Shown piece by piece: positions 57,626 through 64,000 of a stretch of 64,000 bases of DNA. Position numbers and translations under genes: made by a program. The notes beneath the pieces were generated by a model that saw only the letters and a program-made list of their open reading frames with translations, searched no databases and was not told where the DNA came from. Each line of letters starts with the position of its first letter. The stretch's first letter is position 1. The stretch spans positions 62,001 to 126,000 of the forward strand of contig JAIVFJ010000100.1 in assembly GCA_025765615.1 (NCBI GenBank), given 5' to 3'. This DNA comes from Zopfochytrium polystomum (taxonomy: Eukaryota; Chytridiomycota; Chytridiomycetes; Chytridiales; Chytridiaceae).

Positions 57626-59737
57626 TTAATACAGCAAGGACTGCAACTCCCTTTCAAGGTCAAGGCAGTCCGGCTGGTCCGGAACTCGCTGCAGCGCCCG
57701 TCGCACACACTGCAAGCTCTTCTCAACGTTCATCTGGTTCCGGCAGATGACCGCGAGGTTGTACAGCGGCTCAAACACAAAAGAGTCCGGCGCCACATCC
57801 GCCGCCGCTTCAAAGTGCCGGGCAGCGTCCGCCGTCATCCCCACGTCGCTCAGCCCCAGCTGCCGCATGCGCTCCTCGGCGATCTGCAGAAAGTCCTGCG
57901 ATTAGTCATTCAAGGATCGCAAAACAAAAGGAAGAGGCAACAGCCGCCGAGTATACCCCGAGATTGTTCCACGCCTCGACGTTCCCGTGGTCCAGCGCGA
58001 CCGCCACTTTGAAGCTCCGGTACGCCATCGTCGCGTCGCCCAGCTCGTAGCACACCACCCCGACGTTGAACCACACCGCCGACGCCACATGGTCCGATCG
58101 CGCAAGCGCCAGCGCCTCCTCGAACAGCGGTAGTGCCTCGTCGAACTGCTGCGACGCGTACGCGGCGAGGGCGAGGTTATTGAACACCTCGGCGTCGCGG
58201 TGGCCGGTCTGGAGGGAGCGGGGGCAATGGTGAGTTTGGCGCTGTAGGGGTAAATGCAAACTCCAGTCTCTGACCTGAATAATCCGGAGGTAATACCGAT
58301 GCGCGACCTCCGGTTGCATGGTGTGGTAGTAGTTGGAAGCCAGGCACGCCATGGCTTCCAGGCAGGTCCCATCCACCAGCAAGACCTGCTTGTACAGAAC
58401 GCTCGACTCTGCAAGCCTTTGCTGCTGCTCGAATAGCCGAGCCTGTGCGCGCAGTGGGTGTGTCGCCTCGGGATGCGCCCGTGACGCATCAGAAAAGGTT
58501 TCGATCGCCTGCTGGTATCGCTGTGTCTCTACGTACAGCTTGCCAAGGTACATTTGCGCCTGAAGTGTGTCCTGATCGGAAAGGGAAAAGAGTGAGTCGG
58601 GTTCAGGTATAGGAGAGGGTCTCTACTCGTACCTGGTCCTTTATCGAGCTCTTCAGATGCTTCTCGGCATCTTGATACTGATGGAGCTGGAGAAAGCATC
58701 TCGCGATCTGCAGCTTCCACCACCAATCTTTGTAACTGCAGTTGGATTACCAGTGATTTCAAGCTACGATACAAACAAACAGAACCCCTACTCGTTTGCT
58801 TCTACCGCGTGAGATGCCAGCTCCAGCGCTTTGCGGACATCGCCCAGATGATTGTAAATGTAGTCGAACAGAACCTTCATTGCGAATATCCGACGTTGTT
58901 AGGACAGATTAGGTGCAAGAAGCGTCACGAACCCTAGACAATGCCGCATTCGTAGCGTACTTCTTTAAATCGATCCTGCTTAAATCCACCAGCCCCGTCG
59001 CGTCATCTGACATAAGCGACCCAGTGCCGAGACGAAGCAACCTACACCGTTTGACATCCAGTTGAGAAGTACAGAGGTTTAGTACTATTCGTCATTCACC
59101 AGCGACCAGAGGTAGCAAGACCCAATTACCGGCCCGATGACGTCGTCATCCTTCCTGCCGACGACGAAACTCCCGTCGCCGCCCTCAGTGCACCCGCGCG
59201 TGTGCCCGGCTGCGCAGCTGCCGTCACCGGCCGCAGGTATCCCGTCGCGATCCGAGCACGCCTTGCTGCGGCGGCTCCGGGACCGGCATGAGACGAAGTC
59301 GAAGGGTCCATACCCGCGAGGAAAGACGACGGAGTGACGACGCCGTGAGGGTGGGAGGTCCCCGGTCTGTCGGTCCAGGTTCGAGGTTCGAAGGGGTACG
59401 AGTACGGGGAGGTTAAACGCGGGCTTCGCAAAACCGCATCTGCGGAGAGCAGTCCGCGAACGCACGCTCACCGAGGGAGTCCCGCTCCACCGCCAGCCCC
59501 CGCCGCCGCCGTCCTTGCAGCCCCCCCGCCCGCCGCTGTGCGAATGTCAAAGTCGAACTCGTCGGCGATGCGCACGCGATCCCTGTCGGCGACTGCGCGG
59601 GCGCCCATGTACCAGACGGCCTCGTCCCGCGGGTCCGTCTTGAGCGCCTTCCTTTTGCTCGCCTCTGCGAACTGCGCGGTTGCGTGCGGAGTGGTGAAGA
59701 GGCGGTGCAGGATCGTGAAGTCGGTCGGCGTCGCCAT
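57626..59737 (-). CDS. BBS8: TTC8/BBS8-like TPR protein (BBSome subunit)
   Basis: TPR protein of the BBSome, the ciliary membrane-protein trafficking coat. Eight exons: 59737-59472, 59423-59130, 59041-58933, 58874-58792, 58735-58633, 58571-58275, 58208-57957 and 57895-57626 (557 residues, phases consistent). The N-terminus DEAVWYMGARAVADRDRVRI fits TTC8. A Pro/Gly/Thr-rich linker carries RPGTS and AQPGTRAG motifs. LLRLGTGSLMSDDATGLVDL then LKKYATNAALSRVLFDYI and YKDWWWKLQIARCFLQL match the strongly conserved core of TTC8. TPR arrays follow, including VFNNLALAAYASQQFDEAL and VWFNVGVVCYELGDATMAY. Presence implies cilium-bearing cells. Confidence 0.9.
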
Positions 59738-59909
59738 TTGCGCTGCTGCTTGTTTTTGTTGTGCTATTTGCTAATCGGATAATTTGTTAGTATCCGCCGC
59801 TTATTATTGAAAATTTGGCGTTGAGCGATTGAAGGTGAGCCCTGGACGCTGACTGCTTGGCGACTCGCTCGGAGTCCGCGCTGTCGCGAGAGCGATTGTC
59901 GCCTGCCTT
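59738..59909. promoter_or_regulatory. Promoter region of the TTC8-like gene
   Basis: Short AT-richer region upstream of the TTC8-like start codon. A possible intron on the other strand runs from gtgagc at 59835 to tttgcag at 59914, suggesting a non-coding first exon for the gene to the right. Confidence 0.35.
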
Positions 59910-59914
59910 TTGCA

Positions 59915-60848
59915 GATTGTGCTTGATTCACCCAAACCCATCTTTTCCTTCTTTAAAAGTTATTCCAAGACCATAAGCGCCACCATCTTAGCTTTCAAGC
60001 TTGGCGAAAAATCCAGGAAGATCAAGATCACATCGTCTGCTGGCCACAATCAACTGATTGAGCAGTCGGCCAAGATCTTTGAGGTGGATTCTGTAGAGCT
60101 GGAGTACGAAGATCCGGCCGATGGAGAGGTAATTTGGGTCCGGATGAAGAACTGGAGGTACTTTTCTCACAAAGGTTGAAGTGGAAGGTAAGCTCACACT
60201 TCATGGTTTTTTTGTGTGCCACCCTTTTCTAGGCTAACGTACCGTTAGGGTTGTCCCGCAAACGGCAACCACTGATTTCTGGCAATGACCCTGACGAATG
60301 TATCACAGGAGTGTTCCTTGCAAGAGAGGTAAGCGTACTCTAAAGGAGTAACTAATCAGTGGGGGCTCACATGACTGGGACATGTCCTTTTGCCTGTATT
60401 CCTTCCAAGCCGTACCCAGGCTACCCTGGCTGATGGGAAGCAGTGCTCTGTCATTCTAGATTTCAGTTCCTTTGATCACAACATGTTTCCACAAAATCTC
60501 CACGCCCATCCTCTCAGCCTTGGTCACCAGACAGTGCGGGAAACTGTTAGAAGAGTCCATGCATTCAATGGCCCCAAAGTCAATCCAGAAACTGATGAAT
60601 CCAGGTGAGAGAGGGGAAGATGGTTTGTGCAAGTGTGCCCCCAAGTGCTGACATTCCTGTACAGAATTGTCATGGAGGCCAGAGAGGTCCTAAGTCGCCG
60701 ATTAGCGGAGCTCCAGACTGCAAATCCAAGGTCAGATATTTCTCTTTCCAGATCTGAGTTGCTACAATTGGAAGAGTCGCGAAAACCTTTCTTGAGTCAG
60801 TTGGATCAAGCCCTGCAGTTGTTGCAGAGGGCTCAAAGGTCCTATTGA
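59915..60848 (+). CDS. Uncertain exons, PB1-like and helical segments
   Basis: Not recognised as a known gene. After an acceptor at 59914 the frame encodes FKLGEKSRKIKITSSAGHNQ, then IFEVDSVELEYEDPADGEVI, a layout like a PB1 domain (basic start, acidic loop). A second coding-looking stretch at about 60390-60600 is joined by a good intron (60604-60664) to VMEAREVLSRRLAELQTANP and a helical segment ending near 60848. No clear start codon is seen and the links between these exons are unresolved. It may be the N-terminal part of the NLR-like relic that follows. Confidence 0.3.
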
Positions 60849-61388
60849 GCAAGTCAGCCAGTCTGGTCCATTGGATTCTGTAATGCACATGATATTGAAG
60901 AGACTTTCTGTCTGGTTTTGGACACAATTGCGATGGTGTATGAGCCACTGTCTGCTGCTGGAATAGTGTCTCTGCTCGCTGATGAGAATCCTGACGCTGT
61001 GAAGAGATGCATAAGAAAAATGGAACCAATTCTTGTAGTGGAGCAACCATCACGGAAAATCCGGTTGTTCCACAAATCCGCGAAAGACTACTTGTCCCCT
61101 TCGCTGCAAGCATTCGAAAATTCTTGTGGAGAGCCGTTCCTGCCATGATAAAATTGCTTTGCTTTGCATCCAGTCCTGAAGACAGTTTTGAAATGCAACA
61201 CATACGACCTCCCAGTATTTGATTTTCGCTCTGAAATACCAGACTTTGACGTCAAACTGAAGAGCAGCATCGTTGAGCCCGTCTGTCTGACACTCTGGAA
61301 ACCATCCCCGACGGAATATGGCGAAGCCCCCGACCGAGTTACTTTACCCCCCGCGCTGCAATACGTCCGCAGGCTGTCATACCGCTAG
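60849..61388 (+). pseudogene. NACHT-NLR-like relic (winged-helix and following region)
   Basis: The frame from about 60885 encodes LVLDTIAMVYEPLSAAGIVS, then VKRCIRKMEPILVVEQPSRK and IRLFHKSAKDYLS. In fungal NACHT-WD40 proteins the same order (PLS...L..LL, then I+LFH.S..DFL) lies just after the NACHT domain. Two adjacent stop codons (61146-61151) interrupt it. The same frame then resumes with LKTVLKCNTYDLPV and EIPDFDVKLKSSI, matching the LKxNICxL...PDLDxRI region of those proteins. The NACHT P-loop and WD40 repeats are absent, so this is a decayed fragment. Confidence 0.5.
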
Positions 61389-61570
61389 TGCAACGCGAAG
61401 GCGGGCACATTGCCCGTCTCTAGCCGCCCGCTCCACGCAGCACAGCGAGCGAGCGCCCCAGTCGTGTCGATCAGGCGTCAGTTGAAACCCGGACGGCCTG
61501 ATGGCGATAATGGGGGAGTATTGACCTCGTCTTTGGGAGGAAGAGCTCGGCCTTGTTTATTTTTATTCGA
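61389..61570. other. Short spacer
   Basis: Nothing recognised between the NLR-like relic and the 3' end of the unidentified minus-strand gene. Confidence 0.4.
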
Positions 61571-62512
61571 AGCTGTAGTGTGATTTTAGTATGTTGCTGT
61601 GGTCGTTGATTGAAAAATCCTCCGGCTCCACAAACGCCCGGCTCACGTCTTTGGTCGACTTTGCCACATTGACGTCGGGCAGGGTTGTCCCAGTTCTGCG
61701 GCGCGCGAACCGGGCAGCAGCTTCTTCACCTCAAGGAAGAACCCGTTGGCGCCCTCGCCGAGGCGACTTTTTGGGGATGTGAGACCCCAAACGAAAGAAG
61801 GGCAAAATCAGGGGAGGTGCAGCCAACGCGGTTTTTTTTGTCTTGTCCCACCACCAGGCACCTCCCCTCACCTAGAGAACTACGCCACGGATCGTATGCG
61901 CTGAGCGGGATGCCGTCATCGGGGTATTCGTTGCTGTTGGAGATTCCGCAGACGACGCAGTATGTCGTGGGCATCTCGCTGTCATGAATGAACTGGCACC
62001 TCGGATAAGACGCCTGTGCGACGTGGGGGTCCTGAAATTCGATTGTTGAGGCGAGAGTTCACTGCTCTCCCCTGCTTTTTCTCCAAAAAAAAAAAAAAAA
62101 CGGGGAACCACCAACCCTTCGTTCGAGAGTCGCATCGGGCGTGAAGGTGGGCTTTTGCCTGTGCTGCTAACCTGTCTTCCTGTTTTGCCTTCAAACTGGT
62201 TCTCTGGGTTGAAGGACGCGTGCGGGGGGGTGTAAAACTTATCCATTCCGGTGGAGCCAGCCGGGGGTCCGGGGCGTGCTACAAGAAACAAAAGAAAAAG
62301 GCGGGGCATAAAGGGGCCGGTCGGCTGCGTAAACACAGAGCATGGAACAAAAAGGCGGGCGAGGGGGAAGGAAACGCAAACACCAACACCAACACACACA
62401 AAAAAAAAACGCAGATGTTGTACCGGGGCCAACAACCCATACACACCAGCAACAGCGCCTTCGGAATTTTCCTCCCAGCACGGCCCACAGACACGATGTG
62501 GCCATTGTGCAT
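61571..62512 (-). CDS. Unidentified multi-exon gene with CVVCG motif
   Basis: Coding-looking exons on the minus strand. One starts after an acceptor at about 62284, with MDKFYTPPHASFNPENQFEG, and ends at donor 62172. Another, from about 62032 to 61874, has VAQASYPRCQFIHDSEMPTT, YCVVCGISNSNEYPDDGIPL and SAYDPWRSSL. A last exon from about 61766 downwards ends with VSRAFVEPEDFSINDHSNIL shortly before a stop at 61569-61571. A small first exon with ATG 62512 (MHNGHIVSVGRAGRKIPKAL) is possible but its phase does not fit the next exon. The single CxxC could belong to a zinc-binding or redox site. Family unknown and splicing only partly resolved. Confidence 0.35.
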
Positions 62513-62729
62513 GGGGACTCGGGTGTGGGAGGGGCACAAAAGGAACAAAAACGAAAGGTAACAGAGAAAAAAAATAACGAAACAACACGAAGAAAGGGGG
62601 TAGGCTTGACAGAGGGCGGTTATGTACGTTTGAGAGAGAGAGAGGCGCAAATGCTATTGAGGGGGATGGGGAACGGGAGACGATTTCTTTGTTTTGTTTC
62701 TGTTTTGGGGCTGATTTTTGTTTTGGTGC

Positions 62730-64000
62730 TCAGTTGGACGGAGACGCGACCGACGACGATGCGGACACGGACGACGGCGCCGGGGGCGGACCGAGCACGC
62801 TCGGCGCGACGCGGCCCGTCACAAAGTCGGCGGAGGCTTGGCTCATCTGGGTGGGAGTAATTGTCATGGTGTCGGGTGGTCACTGATTAGAAAAGCCGGC
62901 CAAAACGAAGCCCGCACGCAGCCAACTACCCCCGATAAGTCGAATCACACACAGCCCCCCTCTTACCTGCCGCAAGCTCGCATCCAAAAACTCCTTGACC
63001 CCGCCGCACCCGCACCCCCTGTGCAGCAGCAGCTGGTTCCTGAGCACCACGACCTCCTCCCGCAGCTGCGCGACCAGCGCCGCCAGCTCGCGGTTCTTCT
63101 CCGTCTCCGCGATCGACCGTCGCTCCAGCTCCTGCACGAACTGCTTCTTCTTTTGTCGGCACTTTGACGCCGCCAGCCGGTTGCGCTCCAGGAACCGCCG
63201 CCGCCGCGCGTCCGGGTCGGCCGAGGACCCGCCGGCGCCGCCGTCGTCGCCCCCGTCGCCGCCGTCGTCGTCGGAGCCGTCCGAGGCGGATTGTGACTGC
63301 GAGGGAGCGGCGCGGGGGCGGCTGGACGCCGCGGTTGCTCGAGCGCGGGTCGGTGTGGGAGTCGGCGCGGGTGCGGGGGAGGGTGCAGGTGCGGAGCTCG
63401 CGGCCGTGGCGCGGCGCTTCCGTGCGGGGACGGCGGCGCCAGAGGGGGTCTCGGTCGCGGCAGCCGACTTGCGCGTTCGCCGCACGGGCGGGGGGGAAGA
63501 ACCCGGATTGGCCGGGTCTGCGACGGTAGTGTGAGTGAGATGCGACGGTTGCTGCGACGCGTGCTGCTGCTGCTGCGGCGTCGACAGATGGTTGTGCTCC
63601 GCCGTGCCTTGCGATTCGGACGTTGACGACGGCATGCGGAGGTTGGGGACCACGACATTGGGATACTGAGAGTACGAATGCGAGTTTTGGGCGTGGCTGC
63701 TGCTGTTGTTGTCGGTGGCTCTGGTTGCGGCGTCGTGCTTCTTCAGCGTATCGTGCACGGCCGGGTCGGCCGGGCTGTTTTCGCCCGGCGAGCTGGACGA
63801 CGCAAAACTGGCTTCAAAGGGATTCATTGGTTCGCCGGTCCGGCCGCCATAGTTGATCGCTGCGAGAGATAGGATCGGTTAGTGGTGGGAAGATGTCAGC
63901 CAGGCCGCTCAAGGCTTGCGAAGACATGGAGAGCGAAATCGGGTGCAAAGCAACAGAACTAGGAAGAAACCGTATCCTACCCTACCTGGAGTGAACGAGA
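62730..64000 (-). CDS. ATF/CREB-type bZIP transcription factor (5' end beyond window)
   Basis: Nuclear DNA-binding regulator of the Atf1/CREB group. Exons are 64000-63986 (partial, coding for ...FTP), 63859-62967 and 62846-62730, with matching phases. A Ser/Gln-rich N-terminal half and an Ala/Pro-rich middle precede the basic region RRRFLERNRLAASKCRQKKK (DNA contacts N, AAS, C, R). A leucine zipper follows (LERR...IAETEKNRELAALVAQL, REEVVVLRNQLLL). RGCGC after the zipper is typical of fungal Atf1-type factors. The tail (MSQASADFVTGRVAPSVLGP) is encoded by the last exon. ATG 63827 inside exon 2 is a possible internal start, but the good acceptor at 63861-63860 argues for upstream coding sequence outside the window. 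Confidence 0.85.

Overview
The window looks like nuclear DNA of a zoosporic (flagellated) early-diverging fungus, chytrid- or Blastocladiomycota-like. Genes are GC-rich with many short GT-AG introns (about 45-120 nt, often with gtaagt/gtgagt donors), and the genetic code is standard. A Gal11/Med15-type KIX protein, a Ran1/Ksp1-type kinase and GPI-type secreted proteins point to fungi. Two cilium/basal-body genes (DZIP1-like and TTC8/BBS8-like) point to a fungus that still makes a flagellum. The species cannot be named from the sequence alone.

Layout. 1-9.7 kb: a Ran1/Pat1-like protein kinase (-) and a tandem pair of single-pass membrane proteins (+), separated by long GA/CT microsatellites. 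9.7-12.4 kb: mostly gene-free, with a Copia-like LTR that carries an array of perfect heat-shock elements. 12.4-39.4 kb: five paralogous secreted GH26-like glycoside hydrolases, all on +, with a hydrophobic C-terminal tail. Interleaved with them are an F-box/CxxC-like protein, a small coiled-coil/Cys protein (-), a Cys-rich secreted protein, three tRNA genes (two with introns), a PIF/Harbinger transposon with its two genes in convergent orientation, a nicotinate/nicotinamide-nucleotide adenylyltransferase-like gene and an intronless NiCoT metal transporter. 39.7-45.5 kb: a 17-exon DZIP1-like gene. 46.5-64 kb: a dense housekeeping block with Med15-like (-), a saccharopine-dehydrogenase relic, OMA1, PUS7, a divergent Ran-like GTPase (-), SURF4/Erv29, a membrane SDR (-), TTC8/BBS8 (-), an NLR-like relic, an unidentified gene (-) and an ATF/CREB-type bZIP gene (-) that runs off the right edge.

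How the parts relate. The GH26-like family is the dominant accessory feature. Intron positions and phases are shared by all five copies, and the first copy has lost the three 3'-most introns precisely. In the right half, OMA1 (mitochondrial quality control), PUS7 (tRNA/mRNA pseudouridylation, here with a possible mitochondrial leader) and SURF4 (ER cargo receptor) are ordinary cell biology; DZIP1 and BBS8 belong to ciliary assembly and trafficking. Several otherwise well-conserved reading frames are broken by exactly one base, often inside a homopolymer (GH26 copy 3, the adenylyltransferase, DZIP1, the transposase). This could be residual assembly error or real decay. Exon coordinates given in the entries were checked by hand for splice consensus, phase and total length.
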